Source of the DNA: Haloarcula sp. H-GB4 | Lineage (GTDB): Archaea > Halobacteriota > Halobacteria > Halobacteriales > Haloarculaceae | Reading direction: 5' to 3' | NCBI RefSeq assembly: GCF_030848575.1 | Contig: NZ_JAVDDX010000002.1 | Span: 372,001 to 436,000 of the forward strand | Length of the DNA stretch: 64,000 nt | Part shown: in pieces, positions 33,244 through 42,213 of the stretch | How positions within the stretch are numbered: the stretch's first letter is position 1 | Layout of the letters: every line of letters begins with the position of its first letter | The notes under the pieces: generated by a model | Told to the model about the DNA's origin: nothing | The model's input: only the letters and a program-made list of their open reading frames with translations | Databases searched by the model: none | Translations under genes and position numbers: made by a program

Positions 33244-34014
33244 ATGACCGAACACAAACACGAAAACCAGCAACTCTGGAACGAATGGAGCGATGATTTC
33301 CAAGCGTTATGGAACGCAAATACCGTGGATGGAGAGCTTCCGCCGGCGCCATCGCCATTCGGTTCGGATGGTCCGGGCGAGCCTCAACCCGACATTCTTG
33401 ATTCAGTTGCAGAGAAGGACTACGTCGAACTAGGATGTGGAGGCGGCCAAGCAAGTGTCGGGACCGCTAAGCTTGGTGCGGAAACTGTCGTCGGAGTGGA
33501 TATCTCAGGCGAACAACTGCAGCACGCACGGCAGTTGCGAGATTTCTACGGCGTTGATGCACAGTTTCTCAAAGGAGATATCACGAACCTCCCGCTCCCC
33601 GACGACAGCTTCGATGTAGCGTCTTCCGAGACAGTCTACCAGATGATCAAGCATCTCGATGAGGCGTTTCGAGAAGTTCACCGCGTTCTCCGAGATGGCG
33701 GCATCTTCGTCCTCAGCGTGCCACATCCCATACACGAGAGTCTGGATGTCGAAAAAGAGATTTTTGAACGCAGCTACTACGACACCGGTCGGCGGGAAAT
33801 CACGATTAACGACGACTACGAAGCGAACTTGATCGCCTTTGATCACACGGTTGCCGATCTTCACAATTCTCTCGTTGATGCCGGATTCACCGTCAAGCGT
33901 CTTCTCGAACCACGGCACCACCAGACCACACTCGATGATCGAAACGATAGCGATCTCCCCGAACTACTGTGGAAGGTGCCGGGGAGCGTTCGCTTCTGGG
34001 CCGTTGCAGAGTGA
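33244..34014 (+). CDS. Class I SAM-dependent methyltransferase
   Basis: A 256-residue Rossmann-fold methyltransferase. Motif I YVELGCGGGQASVGTAKLG, the acidic loop VVGVDISGEQLQHAR, motif II (FLKGDITNLPLPDDSFDVAS) and motif IV-like EVHRVLRDGGIFVLSVPHP are all in place. The substrate is unknown. Codon use looks slightly more AT-rich than the neighbours, and flanking regions are gene-poor, so acquisition from another haloarchaeon is possible. Confidence 0.88.
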   Translation: MTEHKHENQQLWNEWSDDFQALWNANTVDGELPPAPSPFGSDGPGEPQPDILDSVAEKDYVELGCGGGQASVGTAKLGAETVVGVDISGEQLQHARQLRDFYGVDAQFLKGDITNLPLPDDSFDVASSETVYQMIKHLDEAFREVHRVLRDGGIFVLSVPHPIHESLDVEKEIFERSYYDTGRREITINDDYEANLIAFDHTVADLHNSLVDAGFTVKRLLEPRHHQTTLDDRNDSDLPELLWKVPGSVRFWAVAE

Positions 34015-34180
34015 ACGTATGAACGGACTTCTTAGTGGGTGTACAATGTTTACGTGTGATCGTCTGGATGATTGCTGACTACAAGCTCTCTATTCACCGC
34101 ACCGTTTGTATCACCGCCTGAGAGTTTCAACAGAGCCAATTAAACCCCCTCTCCGACAATGACAATCTTGGACGTATTCG

Positions 34181-34708
34181 ATGACCGACCAGATTCAATT
34201 TCGGTCCTACAACGACCGGGACGCCGACGCTGTCTGGCGTCTCCACGAATGGGCGATACGAGCGACTGGCAACGACCCCAGCGACATCCCCGGAACGTCG
34301 GACCTGCAAAACATCGAGACGCGGTATTTCGACAGCGGCGGCGCGTTTCTCGTCGGCGTCGTTCCCACTGCCGACGACGAACTCCCGGAAACGTTCGACG
34401 GCGGCCTGGCCGCGATGGGCGGGTTCCTCCCGAATGACGTCGGCCACGCGGACGAGCGCACCGTCCCCGGCGCGGCCGAGCTCCACCGGATGCGGGTCGC
34501 TCCGTCCCGACAGCGGCGTGGCTACGGTCGTCGCCTCCTCCACCAAGTTGAACAACAAGTGGCCGAGCAGGGATATGAAATCCTGCTTGCGACGACATCA
34601 CAGAGCCAGCCCGCCGCGGTCGCGTTCTACCGCGACGAAGGGTATCAAGAGGTAGACCGGTCAACACAGGGCGAGTACGAACTCGTTCATTTCGAAAAGC
34701 GGCTCTGA
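34181..34708 (+). CDS. GNAT-family N-acetyltransferase
   Basis: A 175-residue acetyl-CoA-dependent transferase. The CoA-binding motif A is MRVAPSRQRRGYGRRLLHQV, and motif B includes TSQSQPAAVAFYRDEGYQEV. The N-terminal part (FRSYNDRDADAVWRLHEWA) is the usual first strand and helices. The acceptor molecule cannot be predicted. Confidence 0.88.
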   Translation: MTDQIQFRSYNDRDADAVWRLHEWAIRATGNDPSDIPGTSDLQNIETRYFDSGGAFLVGVVPTADDELPETFDGGLAAMGGFLPNDVGHADERTVPGAAELHRMRVAPSRQRRGYGRRLLHQVEQQVAEQGYEILLATTSQSQPAAVAFYRDEGYQEVDRSTQGEYELVHFEKRL

Positions 34709-34728
34709 CTGTAGCGCCGGGTCGGCGT

Positions 34729-36447
34729 TCAGTCGCCGCTGTAGGCGTCGTCAGTGTCCTCACCGAAGGGAGTGTTGAGTCCGCCTGGGCTCTCTCGGTC
34801 TTGCTCACGCATACTCTGTCGCGTGAACTGCGGCTTGGCGCGGACGGCCTTTTTGGAGCGGAACGACCACCACAGCGCCAGTGACAGGCCGACGGTTCCA
34901 GCGATACCGACACCAGTGGCCGGTAGCGACGCTTGCGTGTATAGGAATGCCGTCGAGAACAGTGTGCTTGCGAGCAACATCCCGAGGATGAGTCGCTTGG
35001 TCATCGTCGCGAGCAGACCATCAGAGTCCTCGATGTCTGCCTGCACGCGGAAGTCCTCCCGCTCGACTCTGTCGAGGGCGGACTCCAGTTTTGGCGGGAT
35101 CCGGACGGCCGACCGAGCGGCGTCGGACACTTCGGTCGCCCGGTCCTCGACGAAGTTCCGCACGCCCTCTGCGAGATATCCTTCCTCGCGGAGGTAGTCG
35201 GTGGCAACGCCGATGAAGTCGAAGTCCTCGTCAAGAGTGACACAGACACCCTCAACGACCGTGGCGACGCGCAACACGAGCGCCAGGTTTGCCGGCAGAC
35301 GAAGCGGGAACTCGTATATCGTGTCTTCGACCTGCTGAATGATCTGTTGGACACGGTACTGCTCGATGTCCTCGCCGCGGGCGTCGGCGATGGCCAGTTC
35401 CATCACGTCACCCATCACCTGCCGGTCGGCCTCAGGCGAGAGCGTCCCCATCTCGATAAGAGCATCGAGGATAGCGCTGATATCCTGATCGGCGACAGCG
35501 GCGTAGAAGTCGATGATCTTGTCCTGCACGAACGGGTCGACCCGGCCGGACATCCCGAAGTCGTAGAAGACGAGTGTCCCGTCGTCCTGCACAGCGAGGT
35601 TCCCGGGATGGGGGTCGGCGTGAAACACGCCGTCGTCGATAATCATCTGCAGGTACGCCCGCTGGAGCGTCTCGGCCAGCTCCGTCCGGTTGATCCCGCC
35701 CGCGTCAAGGCTATCGATGTCGTTGATTTTCGTGCCGGGAACGTACTCCATCGTCAGGACGCGCCGGGTGGAGTGAGACTCCTTGACATCGGGGATACAG
35801 ATGCGGTCGTTATCCCTGAAGTTCTCTCGAATTTCGGTGAGCATCCGACCCTCTCGCTGGTAGTCCATCTCCTCGCGGATAGTCTTCGAGAACTCGTCGG
35901 CGAGCGTCTCCAGCGAGAACGACCGGGAGTCGTCGATGAAATACATCAGCAGGGGGAGCGACCAGCGGACGACCCGCAGGTCGGCCTCAACGAGCGCTTC
36001 GATGCCCGGGCGGCGAATCTTGACAGCGACTTTCTCGCCGTCGATTTCTGCCAGATACACCTGTCCGAGCGATGCGCCGCTTATCGCCTCTCTTTCGAAT
36101 TCATCGAAGCGGTCATCGACGGGCCCCAGCTCGTCCTCGATGACGACCCGTGCCTCGTCCCAGTCAGCCGGTGGTACGCGGTCCTGCAGCTTCGAGAACT
36201 CCTCGATATACTCCGGGGGCAGGACGTCCGGCCGCGTCGAGAGGATCTGCCCGAGTTTGATGAACGTCGGGCCGAGCGTTAGTAACGAATCGAGCAGCTG
36301 TTGTGCACGTTCGCGACGCTGTTCGGGCGTGACGCGGCGCGATGAGCCGATCACGAAGAACCGTTTTCGGTCTCGTGCGTACGCGACCAACAGGGGCAGG
36401 AAGTGGCGTGCAACGACGAGGAACCGCCAGTACGCGCGAAGATTCAC
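34729..36447 (-). CDS. ABC1/UbiB/AarF family atypical kinase
   Basis: A 572-residue membrane-associated ABC1-family protein, homologous to UbiB/COQ8 and linked in other organisms to isoprenoid quinone lipid synthesis. The family hallmarks are present: the KxGQ motif in FIKLGQILSTRPDVLP, the Ala-rich loop ISGASLGQVYLAEIDGEKVAVKI, the catalytic-loop-like DPHPGNLAV and FYDFGMSG. Two C-terminal hydrophobic segments anchor it. The start is GTG at 36447, 18 bases after the Hsp20 gene on the same strand, so the two form one operon. Confidence 0.92.
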   Translation of the reverse strand: MNLRAYWRFLVVARHFLPLLVAYARDRKRFFVIGSSRRVTPEQRRERAQQLLDSLLTLGPTFIKLGQILSTRPDVLPPEYIEEFSKLQDRVPPADWDEARVVIEDELGPVDDRFDEFEREAISGASLGQVYLAEIDGEKVAVKIRRPGIEALVEADLRVVRWSLPLLMYFIDDSRSFSLETLADEFSKTIREEMDYQREGRMLTEIRENFRDNDRICIPDVKESHSTRRVLTMEYVPGTKINDIDSLDAGGINRTELAETLQRAYLQMIIDDGVFHADPHPGNLAVQDDGTLVFYDFGMSGRVDPFVQDKIIDFYAAVADQDISAILDALIEMGTLSPEADRQVMGDVMELAIADARGEDIEQYRVQQIIQQVEDTIYEFPLRLPANLALVLRVATVVEGVCVTLDEDFDFIGVATDYLREEGYLAEGVRNFVEDRATEVSDAARSAVRIPPKLESALDRVEREDFRVQADIEDSDGLLATMTKRLILGMLLASTLFSTAFLYTQASLPATGVGIAGTVGLSLALWWSFRSKKAVRAKPQFTRQSMREQDRESPGGLNTPFGEDTDDAYSGD

Positions 36448-36465
36448 CGGCTTGCCACCTCTGAG

Positions 36466-36822
36466 TCAGTCCCCGTCGATCGGGATCGTGGTGCTCGGTG
36501 CGGCTGTCGCCTTCGGCAGGCGGAGTTCGAGGACACCGTTTTCGACGGTCCCCTCCCCGCCCTGTCCGGTCGTGTCCGGCGGGAGCGGGAGTTCGGCATC
36601 AAGGAACACGGAGCGGTCCTCGCGGACAAAGGTGAACTCGCCGGGCACGTCCTTGGTCCGTTGCCCGTCGATCCGAAGGCGGCCCCCTTCAACAGTCACG
36701 TCGATTGTCTCCGCGGTCACACCCGGTAGATCGAGCACGAGCAAGTATTCGTCCTCGGATTCGAGCACGTCCGCGAACACGGCGTCGGGAAGGTCCCGAA
36801 GCGCTTCTCGCAGGGCAGACAT
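36466..36822 (-). CDS. Hsp20/alpha-crystallin small heat-shock protein
   Basis: A 118-residue small heat-shock protein with the alpha-crystallin domain: YLLVLDLPGVTAETIDVTVE, LRIDGQRTKDVPGEFTFVRE, SVFLDAELPLPPDT and GVLELRLPKATAAP, with the conserved A/G-x-L motif reading GVLEL. Holdase chaperone of the cytoplasm. The UbiB-like kinase gene follows 18 bases downstream. Confidence 0.9.
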   Translation of the reverse strand: MSALREALRDLPDAVFADVLESEDEYLLVLDLPGVTAETIDVTVEGGRLRIDGQRTKDVPGEFTFVREDRSVFLDAELPLPPDTTGQGGEGTVENGVLELRLPKATAAPSTTIPIDGD

Positions 36823-36869
36823 ACGCTCGTCTAGGTGGTACGCTGTGGTAAACCCGACGGTCTCTGCTA

Positions 36870-37646
36870 CTACAGGAGTGTGGAGAGGAGTGCGATGCTA
36901 CCGATGATAACCGCGAGAAGCCCGAATACAGTTTCGGCGATAGCACCCCGAACAATCCGCCGGGCAGTGCCACGCTCGCTGGTGTCAGAGATAACGAACA
37001 CCGGCGTCGCGTTGCCATCCCCGACGATAGCATCGACCAGATTGCTGCCCCACGCTGTTGCGGGGCCGCGCATCGCCTGACCGTAGACGTATACATCCTC
37101 GCCAACGTCCAGTCGACGCTCGGTAAAGCGCTGTTTGTTCCCTAGGCTGATCTCCGTCACGAGCAGGTTCACCGACCCGTCCTGCGCCTCGACGCCCTCC
37201 GTTCGCTCGACGTAATCGGCTAGGCGCTCGGGGAGTTCAGTCCCCGGAGAAACCGTCACAGATTGGGATTCAAATCGTACGTCCGCCCCGTCTGGGTTCA
37301 CTCGAACGCGTGCGTTCCCGTCGTCAACGATGAAGTCGACGCCGTCCTGCCCCTCGTCCAGCGTCTCCCAGTTTGAATGTTTGCCCGACGACCGGTACTC
37401 CTCGACCTCGTAGGTGTAGGCCAGACACTCGCTACCGGTAAAAGGGGCGGTGACGGTTCCGGCATCATCGCTGGCGACGGCTGTGCCAGTGATTTCGACG
37501 GGACCAGTGTGCCCGTCGAGTGAGCGCACCGAGACCGGGTCGTTTCGAAGAATGTGGAACACCGTTTTGAGTTCCCGGCCGCCGCGGAAGAGGACGAAAC
37601 CGCCGATGGTCAGGAACACGATGCCGACCAGTTGCGGGAGGACCAT
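36870..37646 (-). CDS. GIDE-domain membrane protein
   Basis: A 258-residue protein with an N-terminal helix (VGIVFLTIGGFVLFRGGREL) and a C-terminal helix (TVFGLLAVIIGSIALLSTLL) flanking a beta-rich domain that matches the GIDE/MULAN type: GPVEITGTAVASDDAGTVTA, FTGSECLAYTYEVEEYR, GEDVYVYGQAM. In eukaryotes that domain belongs to a mitochondrial E3 ligase, but archaeal members lack the RING finger, so function is unknown. Divergent from the MoeA-like gene. Confidence 0.8.
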   Translation of the reverse strand: MVLPQLVGIVFLTIGGFVLFRGGRELKTVFHILRNDPVSVRSLDGHTGPVEITGTAVASDDAGTVTAPFTGSECLAYTYEVEEYRSSGKHSNWETLDEGQDGVDFIVDDGNARVRVNPDGADVRFESQSVTVSPGTELPERLADYVERTEGVEAQDGSVNLLVTEISLGNKQRFTERRLDVGEDVYVYGQAMRGPATAWGSNLVDAIVGDGNATPVFVISDTSERGTARRIVRGAIAETVFGLLAVIIGSIALLSTLL

Positions 37647-37757
37647 ACGTCGATGCCGGACCCGACCGACGAAAAACGTTCCCAGTCCGTGTAGACATGT
37701 GGCGGATGTGCCGTGGCTACTCGGGGCGTTTTTGCCACAGTACCCACTAGCAAGGGT

Positions 37758-38684
37758 ATGGCTGGCTCCCCGCCGTCGGAGGCCGAGTCGCTCGCGCTGA
37801 AGACTGCCCGCAGACAGCTCGGTAGCTTCGCTGTCCCCGTCGACCGTACAGACAGGATTCCGCTCTCAGTTGCTGTCGGACGAGTCCTAGCGACAGACGC
37901 GACGGCGAACAAACCTGTTGAGGAAGCAGATATCTCGGTCGACGACACCGTCTTCAGCCAGGGCCATCAGGTGCGGCCTGGCGACGTGGGACTGCTGAGA
38001 GCAACCGGCGTCTCCGAACTTCTCGTCCGCCAGCGACCGCAGATCGGAATCGTCCCGACTGACGACGAACCCCGAGCAGATGCCAGCGCAGCCGGCAAGG
38101 TCGAGACGGCGGGGTTTACGCTGGCGCAGTACGTCGACCGGTGGGGCGGGAAGGTGACCTACCGGGACCCCGTCGTCGACGATGCTCCGGCGCTCCGAAT
38201 GGCCGTCCAGCGCGACCTCACCCGTGATGCGCTCGTCATCACCGGGACCGAGCCGGGGGATACGCTTCGAGAGATCGTTGCGGATCTCGGTGAGGTGTTC
38301 ACCGACTACGTCGATATCGACCCAGGCCAGCGGACGGGCGTCGCTGTCGTCGAGGACCGCCCGGTCCTGCTGTTACCAGAGTCGCCAATTGCAGCACGCG
38401 TCGGTGCGGTACAGCTCCTTCGTCCGCTACTGAAGGCGTTTGCCGATGCACCGCTGTCTGCACATCCAGAGACACGAGCGACGCTGGCGGAGCAGGTCGA
38501 CAGTCAGAACGCGGTCCGGACGTTTACTCCGGTCGCCGTGAGCGACGGAACGGCGACGCCGCTCCCCGGCGTTGACCTCGCGACAGCGACCCGGGCTGAC
38601 GGCTGGGTATCCGTGGCCGCTGACGAGGCTGGTATCGATGCCGGAACGACCGTCACTGTGGAAAACTGGGACTACCTGCCCTGA
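37758..38684 (+). CDS. Reduced MoeA-like molybdopterin biosynthesis protein
   Basis: A 308-residue protein related to MoeA, which inserts molybdate into molybdopterin. The N-terminal turn RIPLSVAVGRVLATDATANK, a domain III-like HQVRPGDVGLLRATGVSELL and RPQIGIVPTDDEPR are recognisable. But the family's DNSAMDGYA region is replaced by EADISVDDTVFS, and the substrate-binding TTGGVSVG segment is degenerate (VITGTEPGDTLREIV). It is about 100 residues shorter than MoeA. It may be a regulatory or scaffold paralogue. The ATG at 37758 was chosen over an upstream GTG. Its 3' end overlaps the convergent HAD gene by 13 bases. Confidence 0.72.
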   Translation: MAGSPPSEAESLALKTARRQLGSFAVPVDRTDRIPLSVAVGRVLATDATANKPVEEADISVDDTVFSQGHQVRPGDVGLLRATGVSELLVRQRPQIGIVPTDDEPRADASAAGKVETAGFTLAQYVDRWGGKVTYRDPVVDDAPALRMAVQRDLTRDALVITGTEPGDTLREIVADLGEVFTDYVDIDPGQRTGVAVVEDRPVLLLPESPIAARVGAVQLLRPLLKAFADAPLSAHPETRATLAEQVDSQNAVRTFTPVAVSDGTATPLPGVDLATATRADGWVSVAADEAGIDAGTTVTVENWDYLP

Positions 38685-39319
38685 GACGACGCCAGGTCGA
38701 GCAGCGTCCCGACGCGTTTGTCACCACGCACGCACCGGCCTGTCTCTGCCGGGGACCGCCGGCCGACGTGGACGCCATCGAGGCCTGCGTTCCACGCCGC
38801 GCCGATGTCTGACGGATTATCTCCAGCCAGCACGCCGCTGTGGCCGTTGTACCAGACATCCATCTCCCGCATCGCCAGTTCCACCGGCTTTGGATCGGGC
38901 TTCCAGCCGATGTCGTCGTCACAGCAGACGACCGTCTCGAACCAGTCGGCGATGTCCAGATGATCGAGTACCGGTTCGGTGAGGTACTGCTGGCAGTGTG
39001 TGACCAGTCCGACCGGTGTATCGAGGGTGGCGAGGAACGTCTCGGCGTCGTCGTAGAGATACGTCGCCTCGGCCCGAGCAATGGGGTCTTCCTCCTCGTG
39101 GAACAGCCGCCAGAACTCCTGCTGGTCGACGTTGCGCTCCGCAAGCGTTTGCGACCGTGTCCCACCGAATCCGTACCAGAGTGCATCCCGTTCCCGGTCG
39201 GTGAACTCGACGCCGAGGCGGTCGCCGACGGCGCCCATTACCTTCCGGGGGTACGCTGGCTCGATATCGACGAGCGTCCCGTCGAGGTCGAACAGCCAGA
39301 AGTCGTAGTCGGTGGTCAT
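38672..39319 (-). CDS. HAD-superfamily hydrolase (phosphoglycolate-phosphatase-like)
   Basis: A 215-residue HAD phosphatase. Motif I is FWLFDLDGTLVDIEPAYPRK, motif II VGLVTHCQQYL, motif III includes DDIGWKPDPKPVELAMREM with the Lys, and motif IV LAGDNPSDIGAAWNAGLDG. The cap domain lies between motifs I and II. Its length suits a stand-alone phosphatase; substrate unknown. The gene ends inside the last codons of the convergent MoeA-like gene. Confidence 0.87.
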   Translation of the reverse strand: MTTDYDFWLFDLDGTLVDIEPAYPRKVMGAVGDRLGVEFTDRERDALWYGFGGTRSQTLAERNVDQQEFWRLFHEEEDPIARAEATYLYDDAETFLATLDTPVGLVTHCQQYLTEPVLDHLDIADWFETVVCCDDDIGWKPDPKPVELAMREMDVWYNGHSGVLAGDNPSDIGAAWNAGLDGVHVGRRSPAETGRCVRGDKRVGTLLDLASSQGR

Positions 39320-39426
39320 GAGGATAGATTATTTAGCGATTCTCTGATAAAGTCTTTCGGGCCCTACGACCGGTTTTGGTGTGTATAACCGCTCTGTAGC
39401 CACTGACTACAGAGCCGCGTCTCGTT

Positions 39427-39852
39427 TCACGTCACCTGAATCGAGCTACCGAGGTACTTGTTGACGACCTCGCGGACCGACCCGGCGTTAAACAGGGCCA
39501 GATTGTTCGCGATTTCAGCTTTCAGTGACTCCAGATACGCCTCGTCGGTTCTGAACTCACTGAACGACGCCGAAATGACTGGACAGCCGAGTTCGTCTTC
39601 GACGAGCCGACGGAAGTGCGGTTCGTCAGCGAGTTCGCCCCGCCAGAGCGTGTCCCGGAAGAACAGCCAGCCGCTTTCACCCGGGTCGTCAGCTACCCGA
39701 TACAGCGTCGTCTCGAACTGGTCGGGGTCGGTCCACAGCCCATCAGCGTCTGGCTCCAGCCGGAGTTCCACCCGGAATACGTACCGGGCGGTTGCGTTGT
39801 CGGAATCAGTCGGCTGGAGGGAGGCGAGTCTATCAGCCGTGTCCACAGTCAC
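39427..39852 (-). CDS. LWR-salt type haloarchaeal protein
   Basis: A 141-residue protein found in haloarchaea and named for a conserved Leu-Trp-Arg motif, here in DTLWRGELADEPHFRRLV. Other elements are ATARYVFRVELRLEPDADGL and FRTDEAYLESLKAEIANNLA. Function unknown. Start GTG at 39852, four bases after the end of the pterin dehydratase gene, so it closes the tetrapyrrole operon. Confidence 0.68.
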   Translation of the reverse strand: MTVDTADRLASLQPTDSDNATARYVFRVELRLEPDADGLWTDPDQFETTLYRVADDPGESGWLFFRDTLWRGELADEPHFRRLVEDELGCPVISASFSEFRTDEAYLESLKAEIANNLALFNAGSVREVVNKYLGSSIQVT

Positions 39853-39856
39853 ACCG

Positions 39857-40135
39857 TCAGTCGTGGATGCCGTTCAGTCGCTCGGCGAGGTCGATGTCGT
39901 TTTCCGTGATGCCGCCGGCGTCGTGGGTCGTGAGTCGAACTTCGACCTCACCCCAGCGAATGGTCATCTCCGGGTGATGCCACGCGTCCTCGGCGAGGCC
40001 GGCTGCGGCGCTCAGAAAGCCCGACGCGTCCAGATAGCCGTCGAACTCGAAGACGCGAACGATCTCGTCGTCTTCGCGGGCCCATTCCTCGGGTAGCCGG
40101 TCGCTAATCTCGTCGTCAGAGAGCAAGTCTGCCAT
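39857..40135 (-). CDS. 4a-hydroxytetrahydrobiopterin (pterin-4a-carbinolamine) dehydratase
   Basis: A 92-residue dehydratase that regenerates pterin cofactors after aromatic-ring hydroxylation, and is also known as DCoH. The motif EDAWHHPEMTIRWGEVEVRL carries the two active-site His residues, followed by TTHDAGGITENDIDLAERL. The ATG at 40135 starts the conserved domain. It lies 41 bases behind hemA on the same strand. In archaea its substrate is probably a pterin of the local cofactor pathway. Confidence 0.9.
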   Translation of the reverse strand: MADLLSDDEISDRLPEEWAREDDEIVRVFEFDGYLDASGFLSAAAGLAEDAWHHPEMTIRWGEVEVRLTTHDAGGITENDIDLAERLNGIHD

Positions 40136-40176
40136 ATCGGCTACGTCGGGCGGCGTGGGCAAAAAGGTGGGCGTGG

Positions 40177-41523
40177 TCAGTCGTCGGAGAGTCGGTCGAG
40201 CATCGCGTTCGGGATCTCGTCGCGCATCCCGTCGGGAATGTCCTCGACCGACATGCCCTGGGTGAACTCGGGCGGGGTAGCCTGGTCGGGGCCGCCGAAG
40301 TCCGGGTCGAACAACTGGAGCGCCGTGTGAATCGTCGACCAGTCATCTTCCTCCGCGGCGTCGCGTAGACTCTTGGTCGGTGCGGCGAGGATCTGCGAGA
40401 CGATAGCGTCGGCCATTGCTTCAACGACCTCTGCCTGGTCATCGTCGAAGTCAGCCGCTGAAAGCGCGCTATTTATCTCTGCAGCCTTGACCTGTTCAGC
40501 ACTCTCGTACATCGTCGAAATGACCCTGTCAGCGCGTTTGCGCTTGTACTGCGTGAGCAGGCGGTCGAACTCCTCGTCGACGATACGTTCGACCGCCTCA
40601 GCGGCTCGTTGCCGCTTGTTCCGTGTTTCGGCGGTCACCGACTCCAGCGCGTCGAGGTCATACACTGTCACCGACGGAAGGCGGTCCGCGCCCGCCGGGA
40701 CATCACGCGGCTGGGCAATATCGACAATGGATACATCGCCGGAATCGCTGAAGGTCCCAATATCGAACACCTGGTCGCCGCTTCCCGTTGCCGAAATGAC
40801 GGCACTGGCCTCGGAGACGGCCGCTTCGATGCCGTCGAGCGCAACCGCACTGGCGTCGATGTCGACTGAGTCGGCAATATGCTCCGCGTGTGGGACTGTC
40901 CGGTTGGCCACGAGTAGCCGGTCTACCTCCTCACTGAGCGCATCGGCAGCGAGCTGCCCCATCTCGCCAGCCCCGACGACGAGCGCTGTCCCGTCCGCCA
41001 GCGAACTCTCCTGTTTGAGAAGGCGAACCGCGGCGGAGGCAATCGAGACAACTCCTTCGTTGATTTTCGTCTCCGTGCGGGCGCGTTCGCCGACGTGAAT
41101 CGCTTTCGTGACGCCGTCTTCCAGCATCGGCCCGATGCCGCCAACGCCGCGGGCGGTCTCATAGGCGGTTCGAAGCTGGCCGAGGATCTGGTCTTCGCCA
41201 AGCACAATCGATTCAAGCCCGGCAGCCACCCGGAGCAAGTGACGGAGACTCTCCTCGTGACCCATCTCAACAACGACGTCGTCGGGCACGGCGCGGGTAA
41301 ACAGTTCGAGCGCCTCGAGCCCGGCCTCGTGATCAGAGACAACGACGTACCCCTCGGTACGGTTACACGTCTGCAGCGCAATCGCCTCTTCGACCGCGGG
41401 GTTCGCGAGCAAGGACTCGACGGCGCGGCGCTCGCTGTCTGCCGCAGCGGTCTCTAATTGGTCGACGCTTGCGCGCTCATGGGAGATACAGACCCCAACG
41501 ATTGCACCAGTGTCCCCTCTCAC
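40177..41523 (-). CDS. hemA: Glutamyl-tRNA reductase
   Basis: NADPH-dependent reduction of glutamyl-tRNA to glutamate-1-semialdehyde, the first step of C5-pathway tetrapyrrole synthesis. The 448-residue enzyme shows the nucleophilic Cys53 in ALQTCNRTEGYVV, the NADPH-binding ALVVGAGEMGQLAADALSEE, and the helical dimerisation domain with RADRVISTMYESAEQVKAAE. It starts at a GTG whose bases overlap the stop of the precorrin-2 dehydrogenase gene (GTGA). Confidence 0.95.
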   Translation of the reverse strand: MRGDTGAIVGVCISHERASVDQLETAAADSERRAVESLLANPAVEEAIALQTCNRTEGYVVVSDHEAGLEALELFTRAVPDDVVVEMGHEESLRHLLRVAAGLESIVLGEDQILGQLRTAYETARGVGGIGPMLEDGVTKAIHVGERARTETKINEGVVSIASAAVRLLKQESSLADGTALVVGAGEMGQLAADALSEEVDRLLVANRTVPHAEHIADSVDIDASAVALDGIEAAVSEASAVISATGSGDQVFDIGTFSDSGDVSIVDIAQPRDVPAGADRLPSVTVYDLDALESVTAETRNKRQRAAEAVERIVDEEFDRLLTQYKRKRADRVISTMYESAEQVKAAEINSALSAADFDDDQAEVVEAMADAIVSQILAAPTKSLRDAAEEDDWSTIHTALQLFDPDFGGPDQATPPEFTQGMSVEDIPDGMRDEIPNAMLDRLSDD

Positions 41524-42167
41524 ATTTGATCACCAGGTAACTCTCCGATCACGTCTCTAGCTACTTGCTCACCCTTGGACCTGCCACTATCTAAAGCCTT
41601 CCAAACTTCCCGTGACCTGACAACGGACCTGACGGCGTCACGTCGTTTGGCCGGCGGGACCCCCCGGTCGCGCAGGTCTTCACGGAGGTCGCCGACGACC
41701 TCGGCCATCAGACCAGCGTTTCCGAACTCGTCTTCGAACTGCTCGCGAAGGTGCTTCGACAGCGCCGGCGCGCGCCCGCCGGTCGCAATCGCCAGCGTCA
41801 CGGGGTCGTCCCGTACCGTGGCCGGCACGACAACGTTGCCGAACGACTGGTCGCCGTGGTCGTCGGCGCGGTTGACGAGCGCACCGTGCTCCGCAGCAGC
41901 CGTGCTGAAAGCGCCGTTTAGGTCCGCGTTGTCTGTCGCGGCAACGACCAGCGCCGGGTCGGTCCGCTCGACCCAGTCTGTGGCGTCCTCCGGCGTCGGG
42001 GCGGCCCGGATCTTGTCGGCGTCCGCGAACGCCCGGTCGGCGAACTCGGGACTGAGAACGACGACGCTCGCCTCCGTGGCGAACGTTCGGGCCTTGCGTG
42101 CGCCGACCGGTCCGCCGCCGACGACGAGGACTGTCTCACCCTCGAAGTCGTGCATGAGCGGAATCAT
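41520..42167 (-). CDS. Precorrin-2 dehydrogenase / sirohydrochlorin ferrochelatase-type protein
   Basis: A 215-residue protein of the Met8p/CysG N-terminal family, which oxidises precorrin-2 to sirohydrochlorin and may insert iron. The NAD-binding loop VLVVGGGPVGARKARTFATE, the NADLNGAFSTAAAEHGALVN segment with the usual Asp, and SFGNVVVPATVRDDPVTLAI are diagnostic. It lies between the fused siroheme decarboxylase and hemA, which supports the siroheme-dependent haem route. Confidence 0.9.
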   Translation of the reverse strand: MIPLMHDFEGETVLVVGGGPVGARKARTFATEASVVVLSPEFADRAFADADKIRAAPTPEDATDWVERTDPALVVAATDNADLNGAFSTAAAEHGALVNRADDHGDQSFGNVVVPATVRDDPVTLAIATGGRAPALSKHLREQFEDEFGNAGLMAEVVGDLREDLRDRGVPPAKRRDAVRSVVRSREVWKALDSGRSKGEQVARDVIGELPGDQM

Positions 42168-42213
42168 CGGTTGGCACTCCTTGATTCGGCACTGCGGTCC
42201 TGCATACGCACGA

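Noticed and set aside
35347..36282. Plus-strand ORF of 311 codons inside the ABC1 kinase gene
   Set aside because: Antisense shadow; the minus-strand product carries all ABC1 motifs.
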